This document shows positions 25,940 to 34,339 of a stretch of 64,000 nucleotides of DNA, in pieces. Source of the stretch: Sphaerochaeta pleomorpha str. Grapes. GTDB lineage: Bacteria > Spirochaetota > Spirochaetia > Sphaerochaetales > Sphaerochaetaceae. The position numbers and the translations under genes were made by a program. The stretch covers positions 124,001 to 188,000 of the forward strand of contig NC_016633.1 of NCBI RefSeq assembly GCF_000236685.1. The letters run 5' to 3'. Position 1 is the stretch's first letter, and every line of letters begins with the position of its first letter. The notes under the pieces are model-generated. The model saw nothing but the letters and a program-made list of their open reading frames with translations, was not told the origin of the DNA and ran no database searches.

Positions 25940-27022
25940 ATGAGTGTTACATTAGTTAATATTTCAAAGGTCTTTACCGACCAAGATGATAAGACAAAAG
26001 AATTTACTGCTGTCAGTAATGTCAATATCGAGATTAAGGAAGGAGAGATGGTTACCTTTTTGGGACCATCTGGATGTGGAAAAACCACAACCTTGCGTAT
26101 TATCAGCGGGTTTGAGAATCAGACTACCGGTGATGTATATATCGATGGAAAACTCGTAAATGACCTTCCCGCGAACAAGCGTGACTCTTCCATGGTTTTC
26201 CAGTCCTATGCTATTTTCCCGCATCTTAGCGTAGCGGATAATATTGGTTTTGGGTTGGAACTGAAAGGAATGAAAAAGGCACAGATCAAAGTGGAAGTAG
26301 ACAAAATCATGCAGACCATGGGGTTGTCATCCCTAGGGAATCGGCAACCGAGCCAGTTGTCTGGCGGACAACAGCAGCGGGTTGCCCTTGCACGTGCTAT
26401 CGTGAACAAGCCAAGGGTATTGCTATTTGATGAACCGCTTTCGAACCTTGATGCCAAACTCAGGGAACAGATGCGTACCGAAATTCGTAGGATTCAACAA
26501 AAATTTGGCATTACAAGTATTTATGTCACCCATGACCAGGCAGAAGCAATGACCGTAAGTGACAGGATCATGGTAATGGACAAGGGGATAATCCAGCAAT
26601 TGGGTACGCCTTTTGAAATCTATAGCAGGCCAACCAACCATTTTGTAGCCGATTTTATCGGAAGGGCGAATTTCATACCTGCTACAGTCGTGACCCTAGA
26701 TAAGGAAGTGACGCTGAAAGTAGGGGAAAAGGAATGTGCATTCCCCAGTTTCAACAAAGATTTGAAGGTAGGGAAAAGCGCTACCATCGTGATTCGTCCC
26801 GAGGGCCTTCGCATTGGCAAAAAGGAAGAAGGGGCCTTCTTCAGGGGTAAAGTCACACAGGCAGTATATCTGGGTTCCACTATGGAATATGAGATTGCTG
26901 TTCCAAATCGCAAGGAGCCTGTGGTTGCAATTTCCTATAACCCGGTACTTGAGGGTTTCTACAAGATAGGGGATACGGTCTCTCTTACATTCGATCCCAT
27001 CAGTGCCCATGTGATTTCTTGA
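25940..27022 (+). CDS. ABC transporter ATP-binding protein (FbpC type)
   Basis: Energises the preceding permease. It has Walker A GPSGCGKTT (around 43), the signature LSGGQQQR, Walker B LLFDEPLSNLD and the switch histidine in YVTHDQAEA. A TOBE-like C-terminal domain follows (about 250-360), as in sugar and iron importers. The start MSVTLVNISKVF is supported by TAGGAG upstream. The frame extends upstream inside the permease gene, which is rejected. Confidence 0.93.
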   Translation: MSVTLVNISKVFTDQDDKTKEFTAVSNVNIEIKEGEMVTFLGPSGCGKTTTLRIISGFENQTTGDVYIDGKLVNDLPANKRDSSMVFQSYAIFPHLSVADNIGFGLELKGMKKAQIKVEVDKIMQTMGLSSLGNRQPSQLSGGQQQRVALARAIVNKPRVLLFDEPLSNLDAKLREQMRTEIRRIQQKFGITSIYVTHDQAEAMTVSDRIMVMDKGIIQQLGTPFEIYSRPTNHFVADFIGRANFIPATVVTLDKEVTLKVGEKECAFPSFNKDLKVGKSATIVIRPEGLRIGKKEEGAFFRGKVTQAVYLGSTMEYEIAVPNRKEPVVAISYNPVLEGFYKIGDTVSLTFDPISAHVIS

Positions 27023-27080
27023 GCAACAGGTGTTTTGTGTATCAAGTCGTTTGACAGTCCTTGTAAAAATGAGAAAAGAG

Positions 27081-27151
27081 TTTTCCTTGGTTTGTGAATT
27101 CTTGCATAGTTTCTGCTATAATCAAGAATTGCCAAGGAAAAACTTTTTTTT
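27081..27151 (+). promoter_or_regulatory. Long inverted repeat enclosing a TATAAT box
   Basis: TTTTCCTTGG (27081-27090) pairs with CCAAGGAAAA (27132-27141) and AATTCTTG (27097-27104) with CAAGAATT (27123-27130). TATAAT lies in the loop, and a T-tract (27144-27151) follows. It may be the terminator of the ABC operon, an operator for the adjacent TetR regulator, or both. Confidence 0.5.
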
Positions 27152-27223
27152 GGAAAAAAACTGTACTATTTGAGTTTTTTTTATCGGTATGGTATAGTTT
27201 TACAATTAAATTGAGGTGACTAG

Positions 27224-27871
27224 ATGGGGATTGTTGAACGGCGGATTCGTGACCGTCAGAATAGGGTAATGGAGATTCTTGACGCATCAAAGCGGATGTT
27301 TCGTTCCCGGGGGTTTATCGAGACTACCATGAACGAAATAGCAACCGATTCTGATTTAAGCAGACGGACTCTCTATTTATATTTCCATAATAAGGAAGAA
27401 ATATTGCTGACCCTTGCCGTACAAACACTGGAACAGCTTCTGGAAGAAACGGCAAAATCGAGAATCCAGGAAATGACCGGCATTGAACGATTGATCAACC
27501 TTGCAACGACCTATCGAAATCTCTATGTCGCCGATGCTGGCAGCTTCCAATTCATTCCGAATTTTACCAATTGTGTCCGTGCCTTGGGAGGTTCTCACCC
27601 AATTGTAAAGAAATGTGAGAATATTACGAATGAATTGATTTCCATTGTCTCAATGATGCTACAAGAGGGTATGGAAGACCATAGCGTACGGAAAATCGAT
27701 AATCCGACCAAAACTGCAGCGATACTGATTACCATGATCCATAGTTTCATCCAAAGTGTAGATACCGATAACGATCTGCTCTGTATCGCTTTGCATATTT
27801 CCCCATCTGATTTCCTTGATGAATCCTTTTCTTTTATTACCCATTATCTATCAGCTAAAGACAAAGATTGA
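27224..27871 (+). CDS. TetR-family transcriptional regulator
   Basis: N-terminal TetR DNA-binding domain: ILDASKRMFRSRGF then TTMNEIATDSDLSRRTLYLYF, with NKEEILLTL after it (residues 18-67). The helical ligand domain that follows has no recognised ligand class. GAGGTG precedes the ATG. It sits downstream of the iron-type importer, separated by a large inverted repeat, so it may control that operon or itself. Confidence 0.85.
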   Translation: MGIVERRIRDRQNRVMEILDASKRMFRSRGFIETTMNEIATDSDLSRRTLYLYFHNKEEILLTLAVQTLEQLLEETAKSRIQEMTGIERLINLATTYRNLYVADAGSFQFIPNFTNCVRALGGSHPIVKKCENITNELISIVSMMLQEGMEDHSVRKIDNPTKTAAILITMIHSFIQSVDTDNDLLCIALHISPSDFLDESFSFITHYLSAKDKD

Positions 27872-27909
27872 GTAAGCTTACTTTTCTGGTATAATTTTCA
27901 ACACAAACA

Positions 27910-27934
27910 CCCCTGGGCAACATTTGCCTAGGGG
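27910..27934 (+). terminator. Probable terminator of the TetR gene
   Basis: An 11-bp stem with one G-T pair (CCCCTGGGCAA / TTGCCTAGGGG) and loop CAT. The tail ATTATTG is only moderately T-rich. Confidence 0.55.
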
Positions 27935-27989
27935 ATTATTGTAATGGGAATGATGCCAATACGTTACTTCCTGTCAGGTTTCTACCAAG

Positions 27990-28034
27990 ACACATAAAAG
28001 TCCCCCTAAGAATGGAGAAAATCTTAGGGGGACT
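27990..28034 (-). terminator. Terminator of the RND/LolA/outer-membrane operon
   Basis: Perfect 13-bp stem (27998-28010 and 28022-28034; AGTCCCCCTAAGA and its complement) with an 11-base loop. On the minus strand it is followed by TTTATGTGT. It lies 14 bases after the stop of the outer-membrane gene. Confidence 0.8.
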
Positions 28035-28048
28035 GAAATACAATTTCA

Positions 28049-29539
28049 TTAGAAACTATAGGAAGCTTGTACCTGGATGAAATCATTGTTGGCGTAAGCT
28101 GCAAATTCACCATCCTCATCTGAGGTGAACAGAAAAGCAAGGGCAGTAACCATAAAGCCATCTTTCAACTGATATTCGAATTTTGGCATCACGATCAAAT
28201 CTTTTTGCTCAATTCCCCAGATAACAGAGATTGATGGTTTGGCCTTCGCATGGTTATAGCTGTCAGAAAACTGCAGCACAAGCTTGTCAGTCAGATATTT
28301 CCCTGCGGCATTGTAATCCATATCGCTGCTTGAGGAAATTTTGTCATTGTTGAAGATGTAGCTTCCGATGAGCTGTACATTCAAATTCATTTCGTTATAG
28401 GGGAGGTTGGTATCGAAACCGGCAAGATACTGCAGACTGTTGTTGTGGACTGAAGCATCGTCTCCGTCAATATCCTCGGTCAGGTAGTAAGCAACTTCAC
28501 CGCGAAGGTTGCATCTTCCCAACACCCCTGCACCGTCAATACCGAAGACCTGCAAACGATCATAGGAAAGATTGAAATCTGTTACCCCGGTTGCATTGGC
28601 AGTATAAGACACAGAAGGGGTCTTATAATGGCCAAGGTAATACTGGGCACCGAAATCGACAGGGCCGTAGGACCCGGTCAAGCGAAGACCGTACTGGCTG
28701 TATTTCAGGGAGTTGGTATCGGGGAGGAAGTCAGAGGCGCTGCTATAGGTATCGGTTATTGCAGAAGCTGCTGATACACCGGCTAAAGCTGCAGTTGCTG
28801 CGGCTGCTTCTGCCGTTCCCGAACTAGCAAGAACAGCTGCATATGCTGAGTTGTAGGCTGTGGAATATGCAGTTTTGGCCAAGTTGGTGACATAGGAAGT
28901 TCCCAAAGTGACCAATTGCGTCCCTGCTGCAGGAGCCCAGATTCCACTGGTAGGAATTTTATCGGCAGTCATGGAAGGTGTCCATACAGCTTCCAGACTC
29001 AATGCATTGCTCATATTCCAGGTCACCTGGAGCATGTCTTCACTGATTCTTCTGTCAAGGTAGTCAGGGATGAGGAAATCTGAATAATCATTTGCATTGA
29101 ACAAGTCCAATACATGGAGGTTGTCCCCGCGTCCCCAGACTATTTTTGACTTGCCTGCTTCTACGACGAAGTCGCCGAGGAAAGCCTTGTAGGTCAATTC
29201 GTCAAGGATTTCGGTTGGGTCATTTCTGAAGAGCAACTTGCCTCTCATTTCGCTATCGGTGCCATCATAGGTAAAGTCCAGGCGAACAGAAGGGTCAACC
29301 ATGGTGGCATAGTAATCGCAATTGCTGTTCAACGTATTGTCTTTGGATACATAGGCCCTGCTTGTAAGATCTGCATAGCCGTTGATAGTCAAGGCACTGG
29401 AAGATGCCGAGGAGGAAAGCTCTGTACTTTCCATTGAGTCAAAGAATGATCCGAAGCTGTCGTCTGCAAAGGCAATGCTGCCCTGCAGAAGAAGAACTCC
29501 TGCCATCCCTACGATCAAGGTTTTTTTAAAATGTGTCAT
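28049..29539 (-). CDS. Outer-membrane beta-barrel protein (DUF1302-like), N-terminal DSFGSFF motif
   Basis: 496 residues. A signal peptide ends AFA, and the mature N-terminus is DDSFGSFFDSMES followed by a serine-rich tether. Barrel strands start at LTINGYADLTSRAY and end with the canonical terminal IQVQASYSF. The segment EAGKSKIVWGRGDNLHVLD resembles DUF1302-type proteins. An Ala/Ser-rich insert (about 225-265) may be an extracellular loop. It is third in a unit with an RND exporter and a LolA-like protein, so it may be the outer-membrane end of that system. Confidence 0.75.
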   Translation of the reverse strand: MTHFKKTLIVGMAGVLLLQGSIAFADDSFGSFFDSMESTELSSSASSSALTINGYADLTSRAYVSKDNTLNSNCDYYATMVDPSVRLDFTYDGTDSEMRGKLLFRNDPTEILDELTYKAFLGDFVVEAGKSKIVWGRGDNLHVLDLFNANDYSDFLIPDYLDRRISEDMLQVTWNMSNALSLEAVWTPSMTADKIPTSGIWAPAAGTQLVTLGTSYVTNLAKTAYSTAYNSAYAAVLASSGTAEAAAATAALAGVSAASAITDTYSSASDFLPDTNSLKYSQYGLRLTGSYGPVDFGAQYYLGHYKTPSVSYTANATGVTDFNLSYDRLQVFGIDGAGVLGRCNLRGEVAYYLTEDIDGDDASVHNNSLQYLAGFDTNLPYNEMNLNVQLIGSYIFNNDKISSSSDMDYNAAGKYLTDKLVLQFSDSYNHAKAKPSISVIWGIEQKDLIVMPKFEYQLKDGFMVTALAFLFTSDEDGEFAAYANNDFIQVQASYSF

Positions 29540-29558
29540 ACTATACTATCCTTTGAAA

Positions 29559-30347
29559 TTACACTCGTCCGGTTTTAAGGAAACTGGTTGAGAAAAGTTT
29601 GCTGCTAATCGGTTTGTCCAACTGGAGTTGCAGAATGGTAAGTCTGGTGGAATGTCCGCTCTGTAGGTCTACCATATAGGAAGTAAACGGAATCCAGTAA
29701 CCGTCCTGCTGCTTGAGAGATTCGACCATGAGTACTTTGCAAGGTTCTTCATGCTTGTCGAACATCTCAACCTTTACCGGGACAAAGCTTTCTTGGTCGA
29801 TATAGGAAAGGCGGTACCCGTATTGTGATTCTGAAGCATTTTTCGCTACTGATTTAACCTTGTAGCAAACGTAGGAACCAACATTTTCTTCACCGATGAG
29901 CTCATGGTTGTCTACAGCAACTTCCCTGGTTTCCAGATCATCATAGGTTGCATCGGTGCCCATGAACGATTTATCCCCTTCACAAGAGGCAATACGACGG
30001 GTAGTTCTCAAGGCAGGAAGGTAAATCCACTTGTCATTCGGACGGCCGTCATTTTCGACCTGCAAAAAACGAGTATCTTTTACCGACGCAGGACTTCTGA
30101 AAACCATGACAGTTGAAACCAAATCATTTTCCATCTTTCCCCATTCTTCCATCATACGGGTTTCCACAGTGCCATTGGCGTCGATAAGGTCCATCTGTAC
30201 TGCTGAGTGGGAGAACTTGGGTTCTGCCACGTCATACGCTTTTTGCATGACTTCGGTTCCGGTCATGGCGAACACGGGAACTGATACTGCTACAGCCAGG
30301 AATAATGCTATCGTGAGCTTTTTCCCTTCATTGCATTTTGTTTTCAT
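29559..30347 (-). CDS. LolA-like outer-membrane lipoprotein-sorting protein
   Basis: Periplasmic protein of the LolA-like group often found beside RND/MMPL exporters. The start at 30347 (MKTKCNEGKKLTIALF) is supported by AAGGAG; the frame runs 8 codons further upstream. After the signal peptide (ending VPVFAM) come MQKAYDVAEP, MVFRSPASVKDTRFL, KWIYLPALRTTRRI and FMGTDATYDDLE. That last series closely matches the family as I recall it. It likely carries a hydrophobic cargo between the exporter and the outer membrane; the cargo is unknown. Confidence 0.83.
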   Translation of the reverse strand: MKTKCNEGKKLTIALFLAVAVSVPVFAMTGTEVMQKAYDVAEPKFSHSAVQMDLIDANGTVETRMMEEWGKMENDLVSTVMVFRSPASVKDTRFLQVENDGRPNDKWIYLPALRTTRRIASCEGDKSFMGTDATYDDLETREVAVDNHELIGEENVGSYVCYKVKSVAKNASESQYGYRLSYIDQESFVPVKVEMFDKHEEPCKVLMVESLKQQDGYWIPFTSYMVDLQSGHSTRLTILQLQLDKPISSKLFSTSFLKTGRV

Positions 30348-30369
30348 AACAACTCCTTCGATACGGAAC

Positions 30370-30429
30370 AAGAATAGGCCTTGGCCTGTTCTTCTCTAGT
30401 GGATCGTCCTACGGGGAAACAATTCCCCG
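30370..30429 (-). promoter_or_regulatory. Two tandem hairpins between RND and LolA-like genes
   Basis: AAGAATAGGCC / GGCCTGTTCTT (30370-30380, 30383-30393; one T-G pair) and CGGGGAA / TTCCCCG (30412-30418, 30423-30429, loop ACAA). Neither has a T-run, so they look like mRNA processing or stability elements. Confidence 0.55.
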
Positions 30430-30454
30430 CGAACGGTTCATACTTTGTGGGTGG

Positions 30455-33214
30455 TCAGTTTTTGTTGCGCTTGCTTTTTACCGGTCTGGAAATGAATCGT
30501 GGTTTGAATACGTTCAGCATCGCTGGAAGAATGGTCATGGCAGTAACAGAACTAGTCAGCATGACGACTGCCACGAGGATTCCGATATAGCGCAAGACAA
30601 CGAACTGGGAAAGACTGAGAACCAGGAAACCCAGTCCTACGGAAACAGCATTTACTACAATTGCTTTTCCCGTTGTTGCCAGCGTATTGAGCGTAACCGC
30701 GTGCAAATCATCGCAATGAAGCCTCTCGTAGTGATAGTCGCTCATGAAATGGATTGTATAGTCTACGCCTATTCCAATGGCAATCGAAGCAATGAGACTG
30801 GTAACCATGTCCAAATTGATACCAGCCAGTCCCATGATGCCGAAATTGATGAGAATCGAGAGAGATAAGGGAACCGCTCCGATAAGACCAGCTGCAGGTG
30901 AATGGAAATAGAAGGACAGAATCAAGAATACTGCAAGGATTGCAAGCAACAGACTGGTCATTTGGCTTGTAGTGATCATATCGGTCAATGCATTTTCCAA
31001 TTCTGCGATACCATAGGCCTGGATTGTATAGCCCTCAGGGAAATGAGTACTGGCGTAGTTCTGAGCATCAACGATGATATCATTGACCAACTTCGTCTTA
31101 TGGGTAGTCAGCTGAATCTGCATACGGGCCTGAGAAGGTTGCATAGCATTGTCAGAGAACTGATCCAAGGAACCTGAATAAAGCAAAAGATACTGGGCAA
31201 TAAGGTTTTTGAGCTCCTGTCGGTCGTTTACAGGGTATTTTGCCAAGTCGTAGGGAATCTCATCATAGGCAGCGCCTTTATAATTCAAGTCTTTTTCCAG
31301 GGCAGTAAGGAACTGGTCGACAGTCATTTCACCGCCACCAGCCTCTGCGAATGTGCGGTTGAAGAGGTCAAGCACATCCTCTACAGTAGGTGTCATCCCA
31401 AGCTGTGAAGCTGAGTCGGTATAAGATGTCTGTGTGTCAATTTCGGTGGCAGGTTCCTCACTTGAAGAGAAGAAGCTATCAACGCTATCGCTAGATGCAG
31501 CATTTTTTCCGTCACTTGCAAAGAAGCTATCGAAACTGCCTTCCTCTGCAACTGTAGTATCATTGGCGAAGAAACTGTCGACTGAAGAACTCTGGTCAGC
31601 GGAGAAGTCCTCGGGAGAATCCCCTTCTGTAGTTGCACCGGAATGCATAACCTTGTTCATTCTCTTGATGAAATCAGAGAAAGAGACAATCTTTCCAATA
31701 TCAGCATACTTAGTAGAAAGGTAAGAGGAGAGTTCATCCATGTCCTTGAGAATTTCAGGGTCGGTCAGGTCTCCAGGGTTTTGGCCTTTTACTATAAAAC
31801 TAAAGCTATTGGTTCCGGAGAAATTTTCATCGATAAACTTGGCGTCGGTTCTGATGGGAGACTTGGCAGGGAAATAGTTTATGATGGAAGACTCGACCTG
31901 CAATTTTATGATTCCCCAGAAGGAAAGTCCCATTATCAAAATGAATACTAGGAAAACCATTCCCTTACGGTTGGCCAGGTAGGTATAGAGTTTCCCTACT
32001 GTATTTTCATGCCAACCAGTCTTTTCGTTGCCTTTTTTATAATTCTGTTCTGGTGTCAGTTTCTTTTGCTTTGCAATCTTTTTGTTTACGCTACCCAGTG
32101 GTTTTACCAAAATGAGGGCAGGGATAAAGTAGAGGGAAAGCAGAAGTGCTATCAAAACACCGGTTGCACTGAACACTGCAAAGGTCTTCAAAGGAAGGAT
32201 TGGGCTGGTGATCGTCGAGAAAAAACCGCCGATGGTGGTCACCCCAGCCAGGATGACTGGAATACGGACTTTCTTCATTGAATGTTTCACTAGGGCCTTG
32301 TGCCTTTCGGGGGTCAATGCCTCGGTTTCACTTTTTAGTTCTTCATAATAATGATTCATTACATGGATGCCGTATGCTGAACCGACGGCTATCAAAACAA
32401 CCGGAAGACAACTTGATACAACGGTGAAATGGGCTCCACTTATGGCCATCAAGCCAACGGTCCATACGGTACTGATAATGACTGTTATAAAGGGAAGCAG
32501 CATTCCTTCCAGATTCCTGAAGGAAAAGAGCAGGCAGAGCAGCACGACAAGTGATACCAAGGGGATTAAACCTGACAAGTCAGTATGCATGTATTCGCGT
32601 GCTTTCTGGGAGAGGACAGGGTCTCCTGCCAGCCTGATGTTGATAGCGGGAACCGAATGGCTGTCTATAATCTGTAAGGTATCTGCATACAGCTGGTCCA
32701 TCTGGTCGGGAGTGATGTCCTTGTTTATGGTGACAATAATCTGGCTACCTCGCAAATCCTTAGAGGTAACTACTTTGTCATACATAGCCTGCCAGTCGAT
32801 GATATGTTCTGTGAGATTCTTCAATTCTTCGTCTGTTCCGGTAAAATCATCACCGATCAGGGCCCCTACTGCCATTCCTCCGTCAATCCCATCGATGAAA
32901 TCAACATTCGTCAAGGACTGTACCTCATCGATGAACGGAAGATTTTCGATCTCTGTGGTCAATTCCCGTATCAGGGTAATCGCCTCAGGGGTCAAAATGG
33001 TTTTGTTGTCTGTACTTATGGCAATATCCATGAGAATCTGGCTGCCATATAGCTCATCGGCTTCTTCCAGAAGCGTATACGAGGGTAGGCTGTGCGGAAG
33101 ATAGTTCTTGATTTCGTTGTCAATAATAATTTTTGGAATCATGTATCCCATGACCCCAGTTGCAAGTATAACCACGGCAATTATTATCCATGATTTACGG
33201 GAAGAATGTCCCAT
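30455..33214 (-). CDS. RND/MMPL-family exporter with repeated DSFF motif
   Basis: 919 residues from ATG 33214, chosen because GGAGG lies about 9 bases upstream. It has two halves, each with an N-terminal helix, a large periplasmic loop and a cluster of about five helices (SSD-like, for example GSAYGIHVMNHYYEE and ASIAIGIGVDYTIHFMSDYH). This fits proton-driven export of lipids or hydrophobic compounds. The second periplasmic loop carries three copies of S-V/F-D-S-F-F within a Ser/Asp-rich stretch (31459-31590). The LolA-like and barrel genes follow. Confidence 0.88.
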   Translation of the reverse strand: MGHSSRKSWIIIAVVILATGVMGYMIPKIIIDNEIKNYLPHSLPSYTLLEEADELYGSQILMDIAISTDNKTILTPEAITLIRELTTEIENLPFIDEVQSLTNVDFIDGIDGGMAVGALIGDDFTGTDEELKNLTEHIIDWQAMYDKVVTSKDLRGSQIIVTINKDITPDQMDQLYADTLQIIDSHSVPAINIRLAGDPVLSQKAREYMHTDLSGLIPLVSLVVLLCLLFSFRNLEGMLLPFITVIISTVWTVGLMAISGAHFTVVSSCLPVVLIAVGSAYGIHVMNHYYEELKSETEALTPERHKALVKHSMKKVRIPVILAGVTTIGGFFSTITSPILPLKTFAVFSATGVLIALLLSLYFIPALILVKPLGSVNKKIAKQKKLTPEQNYKKGNEKTGWHENTVGKLYTYLANRKGMVFLVFILIMGLSFWGIIKLQVESSIINYFPAKSPIRTDAKFIDENFSGTNSFSFIVKGQNPGDLTDPEILKDMDELSSYLSTKYADIGKIVSFSDFIKRMNKVMHSGATTEGDSPEDFSADQSSSVDSFFANDTTVAEEGSFDSFFASDGKNAASSDSVDSFFSSSEEPATEIDTQTSYTDSASQLGMTPTVEDVLDLFNRTFAEAGGGEMTVDQFLTALEKDLNYKGAAYDEIPYDLAKYPVNDRQELKNLIAQYLLLYSGSLDQFSDNAMQPSQARMQIQLTTHKTKLVNDIIVDAQNYASTHFPEGYTIQAYGIAELENALTDMITTSQMTSLLLAILAVFLILSFYFHSPAAGLIGAVPLSLSILINFGIMGLAGINLDMVTSLIASIAIGIGVDYTIHFMSDYHYERLHCDDLHAVTLNTLATTGKAIVVNAVSVGLGFLVLSLSQFVVLRYIGILVAVVMLTSSVTAMTILPAMLNVFKPRFISRPVKSKRNKN

Positions 33215-33401
33215 GCTCTGATGCCTCCAATGAATGCTATGTGCAAAGAATAACTTCAATGAGAATATATTGCACACAGTGTGAAATTCAAGAGTATAGC
33301 AAAACCATTTTACTTGTGATAAAAATGATTCATTAGCTTACTGGTCTGGTATATTTGGTTTTTCTTGCAGAAATCCAAGAAATCAAGCGAGAGGCTCAAA
33401 C

Positions 33402-33436
33402 AAAAAGGCCTTCCCTGCATTACTGTATGGAAGGCC
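33402..33436 (-). terminator. Terminator of the DUF4405-like gene
   Basis: An 8-bp stem GGCCTTCC / GGAAGGCC (33407-33414, 33429-33436) with a 14-base loop. On the minus strand it is followed by TTTTTGTTTG. Confidence 0.75.
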
Positions 33437-33476
33437 CCCTTTATAATGATGAATTGTTTAAAATGATTGCTATTGG

Positions 33477-34214
33477 TTATGTGTTTCGTTTTCTTTTCAT
33501 GATTGTCTTTTCGGTTTCCTTCGTAAGAAAAACAAATACAAACAATATGGAAGCATACTGAAGGACTGTGTAAAGTGGAGAAATTCCTGTCTGCTGTAGT
33601 AAGTTGGGATCGCGAGGCTCTGTGCGATCCTCTTTGTGGGAAAGTTCCTGCAGGCCGGAATTACTAAAAGGCATGCTTACCCATCGCAGATATTGGGTTG
33701 TTGCCAAGTTGTAAAGGCCAAAGGAAAGCATTCCTATGGTAAGTGCTACTGCAAGGGTTTTTTGTATTTTCCGATGGTTCCCAAGGTGTTTTGTTACAAC
33801 TTTTTTGATCATCTGGTAATGCATGCCAACATGGATTCCCAAAATAATGAGTAATGCAGCTGCGGTTGAGAGATGCACAGTCTTCCATATATTGCTGCCA
33901 TGGATATTGAATAGGGTTTTGCTGATCATGACAGAACTGATTGCCATAAGGATAATCCCAATGCAAGAAAACAAGGAAAGCACATAGCCTGCTTTCGTTT
34001 TTACTGGAAGGCTCTTGCCAAAGATTCTTTGCGTGCAATGAAAGAAATATCGGTAATTAAAAAAAATATGGATCAAGAAGATCCCCAGCAGGACAAGGCC
34101 CGCCAACTCATGGAACTCCATTGATACTGCATTTTTGTTATACATCAATACCAATAGGAGAGCCATCACTGCATCGAATACCAATTTGTAGGTTGTTTTG
34201 TGGTTCATGGGCAA
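33477..34214 (-). CDS. DUF4405-like integral membrane protein, possible b-type haem protein
   Basis: Four to five membrane helices in 245 residues. Histidines lie in or at the ends of helices (MEFHELAGLVLLGIFLIHIFF, and HLSTAAALLIILGIHVGMHY in the third helix pair). The paired spacing is typical of DUF4405/cytochrome b-like proteins that coordinate haem. No redox partner is encoded next door. MNHKTT at 34208 is an alternative start. Haem binding is inference. Confidence 0.62.
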   Translation of the reverse strand: MPMNHKTTYKLVFDAVMALLLVLMYNKNAVSMEFHELAGLVLLGIFLIHIFFNYRYFFHCTQRIFGKSLPVKTKAGYVLSLFSCIGIILMAISSVMISKTLFNIHGSNIWKTVHLSTAAALLIILGIHVGMHYQMIKKVVTKHLGNHRKIQKTLAVALTIGMLSFGLYNLATTQYLRWVSMPFSNSGLQELSHKEDRTEPRDPNLLQQTGISPLYTVLQYASILFVFVFLTKETEKTIMKRKRNT

Positions 34215-34339
34215 ACTATAAAGAATGCAAATAGCCCAAACAACACAGATTTCACGAAGAAATAAGGAGCTTGGGTTAGCGGTGATAGAGAAATATGGAG
34301 TAAGATAAATTTCTATGGGAAATAGAACCTAAAAGGACA

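Noticed and set aside
32367-33104. 245-codon frame opposite the RND exporter gene
   Set aside because: Antisense shadow produced by codon bias of the exporter gene; its product resembles no family.
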